In this document: positions 41,208-50,063 of the stretch, piece by piece
How positions within the stretch are numbered: the first letter of the stretch is position 1
How the letters are laid out: each line of letters opens with the position of its first letter
NCBI GenBank assembly: GCA_035532295.1
Contig: DATKRH010000011.1
Span: 1 to 64,000, forward strand
From: DASUBV01 sp035532295
Lineage (GTDB): Bacteria > Actinomycetota > Actinomycetes > Streptosporangiales > Streptosporangiaceae
Length of the DNA stretch: 64,000 bases
Direction: 5' to 3'
Program-made: the position numbers and the translations under genes
The notes under the pieces: model-generated
The model's input: the letters and a program-made list of their open reading frames with translations, nothing else
The model's database searches: none
What the model was told of the DNA's origin: nothing

Positions 41208-41355
41208 TGGGCGTCACCTGGAAATCGACCACCCCTGATCACGCCTCCCCCGCCGCGCCTGGAACCCCCGGGCCCGCGGGCGCCCTCACACCCGGGCACA
41301 CCCGGGCACACCCCCGAGCGAACCGAGGAGCTGGCCCGCTCGCCCGCGCCGGGGG

Positions 41356-43098
41356 TCAGGAGGCCGGGACCGTGCAGACCGCGCCGGTGTCGGCACCGGA
41401 GACCAGCGCCGCGTACTTGGCGATCGCGCCGCTGGTGTAGTTCGGGGCCGGTCGCCTCCACTGCGCCCGGCGCCGGTCCAGCTCCGCGTCGTCCACCTGC
41501 AGCTCCAGCCGTCGCCCTGGCACGTCCAGCAGGATGCCGTCGCCGTCCCGGACCAGCGCGATCGGGCCGCCGTCCCAGGCCTCCGGCGCCGCGTGCGCCA
41601 CGCAGGCCCCGAACGTGGCCCCCGAGAACCGCCCGTCGGTCACCAGCACGACGTCCCGGCCGAGCCCGGCGCCCTTGATCGCCGCGGTCACGGCGAGCAT
41701 CTCGCGCATGCCCGGCCCGCCCTTGGGGCCCTCGTTGCGGATCACCAGGACATCGCCGCGGCTGACCCGGCCCGCCGTGACCGCCGCGAAGCAGTCCTCC
41801 TCACGGTCGAAGACCCGGGCCCGGCCGTCGAACCGGAGCGTCTCGATCGTCGGCGTCTTCACCACCGCGCCGTTCGGGACGAGGCTGCCGCGCAGCACCG
41901 CCAGTCCCCCGTCTGGCTGGAACGGGTCCTTGACCGACCGCACGACCTTGCCGTCCGGACCCGTGGTATCCAGTGCAGTCGCGTCGGACACGTTCTCCGC
42001 CAGCGTGCGCCCGTTCACCGTCAGCGCGTCACCGTCGATCAGCCCCGCCGACAGCAGCTCGCGCGCGATGACGGGCACCCCGCCGGCCTGGTCGAGCTCG
42101 CTCATGATGTACCTGCCCGACGGCCGCATGGAGGCGATGACCGGCGTCCGGCGGCTGACCGCGTCGAAGTCATCGAGGGTGAGCGGCACGCCCGCCTCGT
42201 GGGCGATGGCCAGCAGGTGCAGGACCGCGTTCGTCGACCCGGCCGTGGCCATCACCATGGTGGCCGCGTTCAGGAAGGCCGCCTTGGTCAGGATCTGGCG
42301 CGGCAGCAGCCCGGCCGCCAGCGCCTGCACCACCACCGCGCCGGTCCGCCGCGACAGCTCGGTGCGCTCGGCCGACACCGCCGGGGCCGATGCCTCGCCC
42401 GGCAGGGTCATGCCGAGCGCCTCGGCGCACATCGACATCGTGTTGGCCGTGTACATGCCAGCGCAGGAGCCCGCGCCGGGGCAGGCGGCCCGCTCGATGG
42501 CCAGCAGGTCGGCATCCGAGACCTCGCCCGCCGCGTTGCCGCCCACGGCCTCGAACACGTCCTGGATCGTCAGCGACCGGCCGAGCGCGTGCCCCGGCAG
42601 GATGGTTCCGCCGTACAGGAACGCCGACGGCACGTTGACCCGCGCGCAGGCCATCAGCATGCCGGGCAGCGACTTGTCGCAGCCGGCGATCGCGACCAGC
42701 GCGTCGAACTGCTCGGCCAGCATCATCAGCTCGACGGAGTCGGCGATGACCTCCCGGCTGACCAGCGAGGCCTTCATGCCCTCGGTGCCCATCGAGATCC
42801 CGTCGGATACCGCGATCGTGCCGAATTCCAGCGGCACGCCGCCGGCCTGGCGCACGCCTTCCTTCACGGCGGCGGCGAGTCCGCCTAGGTGCAGGTTGCA
42901 CGGGGTGACCTCGTTATGCGAAGAAGCCACGGCCACCTGGGGGCGGCTGAGGTCTTCCTCGCTGAGGCCGACGGCGCGCAGCATGGCGCGGGCCGGGGCG
43001 CGGGACGGCCCGGTGGTGAGCGGCCCGGACCGCGGCCGGGGCAGCGGGCCGGAGCCGGAACCGGAGCCGGAACCGGAGCCGGGCGGGGCGGTGCTCAC
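41356..43098 (-). CDS. ilvD: Dihydroxy-acid dehydratase
   Basis: 580 residues, GTG at 43098 with CGGAGG upstream and a four-base overlap with cimA. An N-terminal Gly/Ser repeat lead (about 1-25) is extra. Three iron-sulphur Cys are visible in SSHNEVTPCN, IAGCDKSLPGM and CPGAGSCAGMYTANTM. The C-terminal swivel domain has DGRFSGAT. It dehydrates dihydroxyisovalerate and dihydroxy-methylvalerate, the third shared step of valine and isoleucine synthesis. It is the last gene of ilvBNC-leuB-cimA-ilvD, so it shares the attenuated promoter. Confidence 0.96.
   Translation of the reverse strand: MSTAPPGSGSGSGSGSGPLPRPRSGPLTTGPSRAPARAMLRAVGLSEEDLSRPQVAVASSHNEVTPCNLHLGGLAAAVKEGVRQAGGVPLEFGTIAVSDGISMGTEGMKASLVSREVIADSVELMMLAEQFDALVAIAGCDKSLPGMLMACARVNVPSAFLYGGTILPGHALGRSLTIQDVFEAVGGNAAGEVSDADLLAIERAACPGAGSCAGMYTANTMSMCAEALGMTLPGEASAPAVSAERTELSRRTGAVVVQALAAGLLPRQILTKAAFLNAATMVMATAGSTNAVLHLLAIAHEAGVPLTLDDFDAVSRRTPVIASMRPSGRYIMSELDQAGGVPVIARELLSAGLIDGDALTVNGRTLAENVSDATALDTTGPDGKVVRSVKDPFQPDGGLAVLRGSLVPNGAVVKTPTIETLRFDGRARVFDREEDCFAAVTAGRVSRGDVLVIRNEGPKGGPGMREMLAVTAAIKGAGLGRDVVLVTDGRFSGATFGACVAHAAPEAWDGGPIALVRDGDGILLDVPGRRLELQVDDAELDRRRAQWRRPAPNYTSGAIAKYAALVSGADTGAVCTVPAS
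43049..43081. repeat. 12-bp tandem repeat in the ilvD lead
   Basis: Alternating GGAGCC and GGAACC units. On the minus strand they encode Gly-Ser dipeptides in the extra N-terminal segment of IlvD. Confidence 0.85.
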
Positions 43099-44753
43099 AC
43101 TGCCTCCGAGAGCCGGGCCAGCTGGTCGTCGGGGATGGCCGTGGCGCCCGCGCGGAGCAGGCCGTAGGCCATGCCGTCCGCCAGCGCCTCCCAGGAGGCG
43201 GTGACGATGTCGTCGGACACGCCCACCGTCGTCCACTCACCGTCGGCGTCGGCGGTGGTCAGCATCACCCGGGTAACGGCGCTGGTCGCCGCGCGGCCGT
43301 CGAGGATGCGCACCTTGTAGTCGACCAGGTGGATGCCGGCCAGCGCCGGGTAGACCTCGGCCAGGCCGCGCCGCAGGGCCTGGTCCAGCGCGTGCACCGG
43401 CCCGACCCCCTCGCCGACCGCCACGACCCGGCCGGTGCCCAGCCGCAGCCGGACGATCGCCTCGCTGCGGTCCTGGGCCTGCCGGAGGTCCCCGGCCGAC
43501 GCCCGCTCGATGACCACGCGATAGCCCTCGAGCTCGAACCAGGTGGCCAGCACCCCGGCGCTGCGCCGGACCAGCAGCTCGAACGACGCGTCGGCGGCCT
43601 CGAACGCGTAACCCCGGTGCTCGGCCTCCTTGACCTGGTCCAGCACCCGCCCGGCCAGCGTGGGATCGCTGCTCAGGTCGAGCCCCAGCTCGGCGGCCTT
43701 GGCCATCACGTTACTGCGCCCGGCCAGCTCGCTGACCAGCACCTGCGCGCTGTTACCGACCGCGGCCGGGTCAATGTGAGAGTAGGCGTCCGGCCGCCGG
43801 GCGATGGCCGACGCGTGCAGCCCCGCCTTGGTCGCGAACGCCGACGGCCCGACATAGGGCTGCCGGGCATCGAACGGCAGGTTAGCCACGTCGGCGATGG
43901 TCCGCGCGGTCGAGGCCAGCGCCGCGAGCCGGCCCGGCGGCAGCAGGTCATGGCCGCGCTTGAGCTCCAGGTCGGCGATGACCGAGAAGAGGTCGGCGTT
44001 GCCGCAGCGCTCCCCGTAGCCGTTCGCCGCGCCCTGCACGTGCAGGCCGCCCGCCGCCACGGCGACGACCGAGTTGGCCACCGCGCAGGCGGAGTCGTTG
44101 TGGAAGTGCACGCCGATCCTGGCCCGCGACCGGCCGGCGCCCGCGGCGACCTCCGCGACCTCCGCCACGATCCTGGCCACGTCGTCGGGCAGGGTGCCGC
44201 CGTTGGTGTCGCACAGTGCCAGGGTGTCGGCCCCGGCGTCGGCGGCCGCGGCCAGCACCGCCAGGGCGTAACCGCGGTCCGCCCGGTAGCCGTCGAAGAA
44301 GTGCTCGGCGTCGAACACCACGCGCCGGCCGGCCGCCGCCATGTAGGCGACCGACTCGGCGACCATCGCCAGGTTCTCCTCGCGGGTGGTCCGCAGCGCC
44401 TCGTCCACGTGCAGCGTCCAGGCCTTGCCGACCAAGGTCACGATCGGCGTCTCCGCCGCCAGCAGCGCGGCCAGGCTGGCGTCATCGTCGACGCCGCGCC
44501 GCGGCAGGCGGGTCGCGCCGAACGCCGCGAGCTGCGCGTGCTTGAACTCCATGGACTTGACCCGGGCGAAGAACTCGGCGTCCTTGGGGTTGGAGCCCGG
44601 CCAGCCGCCCTCGATCACGTCCACGCCGAGGTTGTCCAGCGCGGTCGCGACGCGCAGCTTGTCGGCCACCGTCAGGTCGAGCCCGACCTGCTGCGAGCCG
44701 TCGCGCAGCGTGGTGTCGTAGATCTCTACCTTGGGCTGCCCCTCGGCGGTCAT
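43095..44753 (-). CDS. cimA: Citramalate synthase
   Basis: 552 residues from the ATG at 44753, which overlaps leuB by four bases. HMGL-like TIM barrel: VEIYDTTLRDGSQQVGLDLTVADKL, EGGWPGSNPKDAEFF, CDTNGGTLP and GVHFHNDSACAVANS, with the metal-binding His-x-His and Asn-Gly-Tyr-Gly-Glu-Arg-Cys-Gly. The C-terminal LeuA-type regulatory domain (about 420-552) is present. EGGWPGSNPKD and the length identify the citramalate subgroup and not LeuA. It condenses pyruvate and acetyl-CoA, giving isoleucine precursor without threonine. LeuBCD then extend it to 2-oxobutyrate. Confidence 0.94.
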   Translation of the reverse strand: MTAEGQPKVEIYDTTLRDGSQQVGLDLTVADKLRVATALDNLGVDVIEGGWPGSNPKDAEFFARVKSMEFKHAQLAAFGATRLPRRGVDDDASLAALLAAETPIVTLVGKAWTLHVDEALRTTREENLAMVAESVAYMAAAGRRVVFDAEHFFDGYRADRGYALAVLAAAADAGADTLALCDTNGGTLPDDVARIVAEVAEVAAGAGRSRARIGVHFHNDSACAVANSVVAVAAGGLHVQGAANGYGERCGNADLFSVIADLELKRGHDLLPPGRLAALASTARTIADVANLPFDARQPYVGPSAFATKAGLHASAIARRPDAYSHIDPAAVGNSAQVLVSELAGRSNVMAKAAELGLDLSSDPTLAGRVLDQVKEAEHRGYAFEAADASFELLVRRSAGVLATWFELEGYRVVIERASAGDLRQAQDRSEAIVRLRLGTGRVVAVGEGVGPVHALDQALRRGLAEVYPALAGIHLVDYKVRILDGRAATSAVTRVMLTTADADGEWTTVGVSDDIVTASWEALADGMAYGLLRAGATAIPDDQLARLSEAV

Positions 44754-45826
44754 GAGCGCGCCCCCGCGATGCTCGCCTGGAGCGCCTTGTCCCACTCCCC
44801 CGTGCTCGCCGGGGCGCCCGCCGCCAGCACCGCGCTGACGGCGGCATCGAGGTCGCCGCCGGCCTCGGGCTGGCCGAGGTGGGCCAGCATCAGCCCGGCC
44901 GACAGCACCGCGCCGGCCGGATTGGCCCGCCCGGTGCCGGCGATGTCCGGCGCCGACCCGTGCACGGGCTCGAACACCGACGGGCCGGTGCGGTCCGGGT
45001 TCAGGTTCCCGCTCGGGGCCAGGCCCAGGCCGCCGGTCAGCGCCGCGCCCAGGTCGGACAGGATGTCGCCGAACAGGTTGTCGGTGACGATCACGTCGAA
45101 CCGGGCCGGGTCGTCCACCAGGTACAGGCAGGCCGCGTCGACGTGCGCGTAGCTCAGCTCCACGCCGTGCTCGGCGGCGACCTCGTCGGTGACCCGCTGC
45201 CACAGGTCGCCGGCGTGGGTGAGCACGTTCGTCTTGTGCACGAGGGTCAGCCGCCCGGTGCGCCCGGCCGCGAGCTCGGCCGCGTAACGGACGCACCGGC
45301 GGACCCCCGCCCAGGTGTTGAGCGACTCCTCGGTGGCGGTCTCGAACTCGGTGCCGCGGTGCACGGTGCCGCCGGCCCCCGCGTACAGGCCCTCGGTGTT
45401 CTCCCGCACGATCACCAGGTCCAGGTCGCCCAGGCTCTGCCGGCTGACCGCGTTGGCGACCCCGGCCCGCAGCTTGGACGGCCGCAGGTTGATGTAGAGG
45501 TCGAGCTCGGCCCGCAGCCGCAGCAGCAGGCCGCGCTCCAGCACGCCTGGCGGCACCTCCGGGCTGCCGACCGCGCCGAGCAGGACCGCGTCGGTCTTGC
45601 GCAGCTCGTTCAGCGCGGAGTCCGGCAGCACCTCCCCCGTCTGCAGGTAGTGCTTCGCGCCGAGTGAGTACGGCCGCCACTCGACTCCGAAGCCGCGGCG
45701 CGCGGCGACGGCGTCCACGCAGTTCCGGGCCACCTCGGTGACCTCGGGCCCGACGCCGTCGCCGGGTACGTGGGCGATGACATAACTGCTGCCCGTGGTT
45801 CGGCCAGCACCAGCACCGTCGGGCAT
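44750..45826 (-). CDS. leuB: 3-isopropylmalate dehydrogenase
   Basis: 358 residues. Gly-rich N-terminus then IAHVPGDGVGPEVTEVA, LRAELDLYINLRPSKL (substrate Arg), VRENTEGLYAG, the catalytic Lys in LVHKTNVLTHAG and the metal-binding VTDNLFGDILSDLGA. VHGSAPDIAGTGRANPAGA is the NAD+ site. It oxidatively decarboxylates 3-isopropylmalate for leucine and, in the citramalate route, 3-methylmalate. Start lies two bases after ilvC, and the stop overlaps cimA. Confidence 0.95.
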   Translation of the reverse strand: MPDGAGAGRTTGSSYVIAHVPGDGVGPEVTEVARNCVDAVAARRGFGVEWRPYSLGAKHYLQTGEVLPDSALNELRKTDAVLLGAVGSPEVPPGVLERGLLLRLRAELDLYINLRPSKLRAGVANAVSRQSLGDLDLVIVRENTEGLYAGAGGTVHRGTEFETATEESLNTWAGVRRCVRYAAELAAGRTGRLTLVHKTNVLTHAGDLWQRVTDEVAAEHGVELSYAHVDAACLYLVDDPARFDVIVTDNLFGDILSDLGAALTGGLGLAPSGNLNPDRTGPSVFEPVHGSAPDIAGTGRANPAGAVLSAGLMLAHLGQPEAGGDLDAAVSAVLAAGAPASTGEWDKALQASIAGARS

Positions 45827-45828
45827 GC

Positions 45829-46842
45829 TCAGGCGTCCATCTCATCGGTCGCGGCGTTGAGCCAGCTCATCATCTTCCGCAGCGGCTTGCCGACCTGCTC
45901 GATCCGGGCCTTCGACGCCTCGGCGCGCAGCCGCTCGAAGTTCGGCCGGCCGTTGTCGTCCTCGGCCACCCACTCGCGGGCGAACTCGCCGGACTGGATG
46001 TCGGCGAGCACCTGGGCCATGGCCTCGCGGGTCGCCGCGCCGACTACCCGCGGGCCGCGGGTCAGGTCGCCGTACTCCGCGGTGTCGCTGACCGAGTAGC
46101 GCATCCAGTTCTCGCCGCCCTCATACATCAGGTCGACGATGAGCTTGAGCTCGTGCAGGCACTCGAAGTAGGCGACCTCGGGCTGGTAGCCCGCGTTGAC
46201 GAGGGTCTCGAACCCGGCGTTGACCAGCGAGGTCACGCCGCCGCACAGGACGGCCTGCTCGCCGAACAGGTCGCTCTCGGTCTCTTCCTTGAACGTGGTC
46301 ACCAGGGCGCCGGCCTTGGTCCCGCCGATCCCCTTGGCGTAGGAGCGGGCCAGTTCCCAGGCCTTGCCCGTGGCGTCCTGCTCGACCGCGACGAGCACCG
46401 GGGTGCCCTGGCCGGCCTCGAACTGACGGCGCACGATGTGGCCGGGCGCCTTGGGCGCCACCATCGCGACGTCCACATCCTGCGGGGCCTTGATGTAGCC
46501 GTAATGGATGTTGAACCCGTGCGCGAAGAACAGCGCGTCGCCGGCCTTCAGGTTCGGGGCGATGACGTCGGCGTACAGGTGCCGCTGCACGGTGTCAGGC
46601 GTCAGCACCATGATCACGTCCGCCCAGGCGGCCGCCTCCGCGGGCGTGACCACGGTCAGCCCCTCGGCCTCGGCGCGCTTGCGCGACCGGGACCCCTCCG
46701 GCAGGCCCACCTGGACCTCGCAGCCCGAGTCCCGCAGGCTGAGCGCGTGCGCGTGGCCCTGCGAGCCGTAGCCCAGAACCGCGACCTTGCGGCCCTGGAT
46801 GAGGCTGAGATCGGCCTCGTCGTCGTAGTACACGGTGGCCAT
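45829..46842 (-). CDS. ilvC: Ketol-acid reductoisomerase
   Basis: 337 residues from the ATG at 46842, with AGAGGA upstream. An ATG 36 bases earlier has no ribosome site. Rossmann motif GYGSQGHAHALSLRDSG, followed by the class I C-terminal knotted domain with DLFGEQAVLCGG, HELKLIVDLMYEGG and SDTAEYGD, with metal-binding Asp and Glu residues. Length about 337 marks the short class I form. It isomerises and reduces acetolactate and acetohydroxybutyrate. Forty-five bases separate it from ilvN. Confidence 0.97.
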   Translation of the reverse strand: MATVYYDDEADLSLIQGRKVAVLGYGSQGHAHALSLRDSGCEVQVGLPEGSRSRKRAEAEGLTVVTPAEAAAWADVIMVLTPDTVQRHLYADVIAPNLKAGDALFFAHGFNIHYGYIKAPQDVDVAMVAPKAPGHIVRRQFEAGQGTPVLVAVEQDATGKAWELARSYAKGIGGTKAGALVTTFKEETESDLFGEQAVLCGGVTSLVNAGFETLVNAGYQPEVAYFECLHELKLIVDLMYEGGENWMRYSVSDTAEYGDLTRGPRVVGAATREAMAQVLADIQSGEFAREWVAEDDNGRPNFERLRAEASKARIEQVGKPLRKMMSWLNAATDEMDA

Positions 46843-46887
46843 GTCGGCGTTATCCTCTCGTCGGTACTTGTCGGTCATAACGGATAC

Positions 46888-47454
46888 TTAGGCGGCGGTC
46901 CCGGCTCCCACCGGCTGGTCATGAGCGTGCTGGTCAGTAGCGTGCTCGCCGGCAGCGTGCTCGTCGGTAATGGCCGCCGGGCCGCGACCCAGCGCGATGC
47001 GCCCCGTGCGGACGATCTCGCAGGTCCCGTGAGAGTCGAGCATGGCCAGCAGGGCGTCCAGCTTGCCCGGGCTGCTGACCGCCTCCAGGATGAGCGTGGA
47101 CGGGCTCATGTCGACCACGGTCGCCCCGAACACCTGCGCTACCTCCAGCAGCTGGCCGCGGTGGCCGGGCTCGGCGAGCACCTTGATCAGTGCCAGCTCG
47201 CGCTCGACCGCCGTGCCCCGGTGCAGCTCGACGACCTTCAGGACCCGCACCAGCTTGTCGAGCTGGCGCATGACCTGCTCGACCGGGGTGATGTCGCCGT
47301 CCACCACGATCGTGATCCGGCTCACCTTCGCGTCCGAGGTCGGGCCGACCGCCAGCGAGGCGATGTTGAAGGCCCGGCGGGAGAACAGCCCGGCCACGTG
47401 GGACAGGACGCCCGGCTTGTTCTCGACCAGGACGGAAAGCGTGTGCGTGGTCAT
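46888..47454 (-). CDS. ilvN: Acetolactate synthase small (regulatory) subunit
   Basis: 188 residues. An ACT domain opens the protein (TLSVLVENKPGVLSHVAGLFSRRAFNI, in part), with the Gly and Asn positions that bind valine in feedback inhibition. The second domain has LALIKVLAEPGHR and VDMSPSTLILEAVSSPGKLDAL. The C-terminal tail is His/Ala-rich (GEHATDQHAHDQ) and unusual. Start overlaps ilvB by four bases. It restores activity and valine sensitivity to IlvB. Confidence 0.95.
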   Translation of the reverse strand: MTTHTLSVLVENKPGVLSHVAGLFSRRAFNIASLAVGPTSDAKVSRITIVVDGDITPVEQVMRQLDKLVRVLKVVELHRGTAVERELALIKVLAEPGHRGQLLEVAQVFGATVVDMSPSTLILEAVSSPGKLDALLAMLDSHGTCEIVRTGRIALGRGPAAITDEHAAGEHATDQHAHDQPVGAGTAA

Positions 47455-49205
47455 CGGGTCACCATTTCCCTGCGCGCCGCGGCGCGCTGCTCGTCGGCGC
47501 TGAACTCCGGGCCCAGCACGATCTGGTCGTTGGGCAGGCCGGCCGGCACCATCGGGAAGACGCCCTCGCGGTCATGCACCCGGAAGTCCACGACGGCCGG
47601 CACGTCCGTGGCGGCCAGCGCCTTCTCCAGGGTCTCATCCACCCGGTCGGCCGAGTCGCAGCGCAGCCCGTAGCAGCCGTACGCCTCGGCGAGCTTGACG
47701 TAGTCCGGGATGGCCTGGCCCAGCTCGACCTGCGAGTAACGCTCGTCGTAGAACAGCTCCTGCCACTGCCGCACCATGCCGAGGAAGCCGTTGTTGAAGA
47801 TCAGCACCTTGATCGGCAGTCCCTCGATCGCGCAGGTCGCCAGCTCCTGGGCGGTCATCTGGAAGCAGCCGTCGCCGTCGATCGCCACGACGAGCTCGCC
47901 CGGCCTGCCCACCTGCGCGCCCATCGCGGCCGGCACGGCGAAGCCCATGGTGCCGGCGCCGCCGGAGTTGATCCAGCTGCGCGGCCTGGTGAACGAGTAA
48001 TGCTGGGTCGCGTGCATCTGGTGCTGGCCGACGCCCGCCACGACGATGGCGTCGCCACCCGTCAGCGCCGACAGCCGCTCGACCACGTACTGCGGCTTGA
48101 GCGGGCCGCCCGGCTCCTGGGAGTAGCGCAGCGGGAACTTCTGCTTCCAGTCCTCCAGCGTGGCCAGCCAGTCCGCGATGTCCAGCGGCCCCGCCTCGGC
48201 GATCTCGGCGTGCAGGCCGCGGGTCAGTCCGGTCAGCACGGCCTTGAGGTCGCCCACGATGGCCACGTCCGGGCGCCGGTTCTTGCCGATCTCGGCCGGG
48301 TCGATGTCGGCGTGCACGATCGCGGCGTGCGGGGCGAAGTCCTTGAGGCTGCCGGTGACCCGGTCATCGAACCGGGCCCCGAGCGCGACCAGCAGGTCGG
48401 CCTCCTGCAACGCGGCCACCGCGGGGTAGGTGCCGTGCATGCCCGGCATGCCCAGGGCCAGCGGGTGCGAGTCGGGGAACGCCCCCCTGGCCATCAGGGT
48501 GGTCACCACCGGCGCCTGGGCCAGCTCGGCGAGCTGGCGCAGTTCCTCGTGCGAGTCGGACTTGATCACGCCGCCGCCGACATACAGCACGGGACGGCGG
48601 GCCTGGCGCAGCAGCGCGGCGGCGGCCCGGATGGCGGCCAGGTCCGGCGGCCCGGGGATCTTGTAGCCGGGCAGGTCCATCGTCGCCGGCCAGGAGACAT
48701 CGCCCCGGCCCTGCTGGATGTCCTTGGGCACGTCGATCAGCACCGGGCCGGGCCGGCCGGTCGTCGCGATATGGAAGGCCTCGGCGATCGCGGCCGGGAT
48801 CCGCTCGACCTGCGTCACGATCTCGTTGTGCTTGGTGATCGGCAGCGTGATGCCGGTGATGTCGGCTTCCTGGAAGGCGTCGGTGCCGATCATCTTCGTG
48901 CCGACCTGGCCGGTGATGGCGACCATCGGCACCGAGTCCATGTAGGCGTCCGACAGCGCGGTGACCAGGTTGGTCGCTCCCGGCCCGCTAGTGGCCATGC
49001 ACACGCCTGGCTTGCCGGTAGCCCAGGCGTAGCCCTCGGCGGCGTGCCCGGCGCCCTGCTCGTGGCGCACCAGGACGTGCCGCAGCGAGGAGGACAGCAG
49101 GGGGTCGTAAGTCGGCAGGATCGTGCCGCCGGGCAGCCCGAAGACTACCTCGACGCCCTGCTCCTCGAGGCTGCGCACGAGTGCCTGGGCTCCGGTCATG
49201 TCCAC
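47451..49205 (-). CDS. ilvB: Acetolactate synthase large subunit
   Basis: 584 residues, GTG at 49205 with AAGGAG six bases upstream; an in-frame ATG at 49199 is less well spaced. ThDP-enzyme layout: VVFGLPGGTILPTYD, catalytic Glu in VRHEQGAGHAAEGYA, FAD-binding centre, and ThDP motif GDGCFQMTAQELAT...NNGFLG. It makes acetolactate or acetohydroxybutyrate from pyruvate, the committed step for Val, Leu and Ile. It is the first structural gene after the attenuator at 49257-49365. Confidence 0.97.
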   Translation of the reverse strand: MDMTGAQALVRSLEEQGVEVVFGLPGGTILPTYDPLLSSSLRHVLVRHEQGAGHAAEGYAWATGKPGVCMATSGPGATNLVTALSDAYMDSVPMVAITGQVGTKMIGTDAFQEADITGITLPITKHNEIVTQVERIPAAIAEAFHIATTGRPGPVLIDVPKDIQQGRGDVSWPATMDLPGYKIPGPPDLAAIRAAAALLRQARRPVLYVGGGVIKSDSHEELRQLAELAQAPVVTTLMARGAFPDSHPLALGMPGMHGTYPAVAALQEADLLVALGARFDDRVTGSLKDFAPHAAIVHADIDPAEIGKNRRPDVAIVGDLKAVLTGLTRGLHAEIAEAGPLDIADWLATLEDWKQKFPLRYSQEPGGPLKPQYVVERLSALTGGDAIVVAGVGQHQMHATQHYSFTRPRSWINSGGAGTMGFAVPAAMGAQVGRPGELVVAIDGDGCFQMTAQELATCAIEGLPIKVLIFNNGFLGMVRQWQELFYDERYSQVELGQAIPDYVKLAEAYGCYGLRCDSADRVDETLEKALAATDVPAVVDFRVHDREGVFPMVPAGLPNDQIVLGPEFSADEQRAAARREMVTR

Positions 49206-49256
49206 GGGATGCTCCTTCTTCGCGGGTGGGACGGCGGTGCAAGTAGTAGGGAGTCC

Positions 49257-49292
49257 AACAAAAAACCTCCCTGCCGTGTCGGCAAAGAGGTT
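49257..49292 (-). terminator. Attenuator terminator of ilvB
   Basis: On the minus strand AACCTC (49292-49287) pairs with GAGGTT (49269-49264), enclosing an inner GCCG/CGGC stem with an ACA loop, and a run of T follows. This is a textbook intrinsic terminator, 51 bases before the ilvB GTG and downstream of the leader peptide. Confidence 0.85.
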
Positions 49293-49324
49293 GTAGCGCG
49301 GGCCCTGGGGCGGGCACGCGCTAC
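49293..49324 (-). promoter_or_regulatory. Leader hairpin overlapping the leader stop codon
   Basis: Perfect eight-base arms GTAGCGCG and CGCGCTAC enclose a GC-rich, partly paired interior. The 5' arm on the minus strand contains the leader-peptide stop TAG. It would be melted or masked by a ribosome at the stop, so it is the likely pause or switching hairpin of the attenuator. Confidence 0.65.
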
Positions 49325-49365
49325 GTGATAATAAGTACGAGGTGTTCGAGGAACACGCGGTTCAC
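49321..49365 (-). CDS. ilvB leader peptide, branched-chain rich
   Basis: A 14-residue frame with GTG start and TAG stop, preceded by AGGGGAG seven bases upstream. Seven residues besides the initiator are Leu, Val or Ile, with five in a row at positions 9-13 (Leu-Val-Leu-Ile-Ile). It ends inside the 8-bp-arm hairpin and is followed by an intrinsic terminator. Such peptides sense charged Leu/Val/Ile tRNA: slow reading lets transcription pass into ilvBNC-leuB-cimA-ilvD. Leaders of this kind are known for ilvB in corynebacteria and streptomycetes. An internal GTGTTC...GAACAC inverted repeat may help switching. Confidence 0.85.
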   Translation of the reverse strand: MNRVFLEHLVLIIT

Positions 49366-49448
49366 GACTGGACTCCCCTAAAGGATCTGTGCTGATGACG
49401 ATCTGGCATCGTCGTCAGACGCAACGTCCTGTACACATTACCGCAACT

Positions 49449-50063
49449 TCAGCTCCTCGCGGGCTCGTTTGCCACGGAAGACGGCAGCCAGGATGGCCGG
49501 ATCGCCTCGTAGGCCGAGATAGCGTCCTCGTGCCGCAGGGTCAGGGCCACGTCGTCCAGCCCTTCCAGCAGCCGCCACTGGGCGAAGCCGGAGATGGTGA
49601 ACGGCTCGCTGAGGCCGGCCGACGGGATGCCGACCGTGCGGGCGGCCACGTCCACGACGACCTCGGCGTCCGGGTCCGCCGCCAGGGCCGCGAACAGTGC
49701 GCTGACGGCCTCCTCGTCGACCTCCACCGGGACCAGCCCGGAGCTGATGCAGTTGCCGCGGAAGATGTCGGCGAACCGCGGCGAGACGACCGCCTGGAAG
49801 CCGAAGTCCTGCAGCGCCCAGACCGCGTGCTCGCGCGACGAGCCGCAGCCGAAGTTCGGGCCCGCCACCAGCACCTTGGCCTGCGCGGCGCCGGGCCGGT
49901 TCAGGACGAAGTCCGGGTCGATGCGCCAGGCGCCGAACAGGCCGGGCGCGAACCCGGTGCGCTCGACCCGCTTGAGCCACGCGGCCGGGATGATCTGATC
50001 GGTGTCGACGTCGCGGCGCTCCAGTGCCACCGCGCGGCCCGCTATGTGTTGAATGCCTGCCAT
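49449..50063 (-). CDS. leuD: 3-isopropylmalate dehydratase small subunit
   Basis: 204 residues from the ATG at 50063, overlapping the leuC stop by one base (TGATG). Signature motifs: ERRDVDTDQIIPAAWLKRV near the start, GPNFGCGSSREHAVWAL with the active-site region, and FADIFRGNCISSGLVPV. It is the swivel domain partner of LeuC in isomerising 2-isopropylmalate; in the citramalate route it also handles citramalate. Ends 84 bases before the ilvB leader on the same strand. Confidence 0.96.
   Translation of the reverse strand: MAGIQHIAGRAVALERRDVDTDQIIPAAWLKRVERTGFAPGLFGAWRIDPDFVLNRPGAAQAKVLVAGPNFGCGSSREHAVWALQDFGFQAVVSPRFADIFRGNCISSGLVPVEVDEEAVSALFAALAADPDAEVVVDVAARTVGIPSAGLSEPFTISGFAQWRLLEGLDDVALTLRHEDAISAYEAIRPSWLPSSVANEPARS

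Noticed and set aside
43098..43236. Longer N-terminus for IlvD from 43236
   Set aside because: The extra residues are Arg/Gly/His-rich shadow of cimA. The GTG at 43098 has a good ribosome site and the GTGA overlap.
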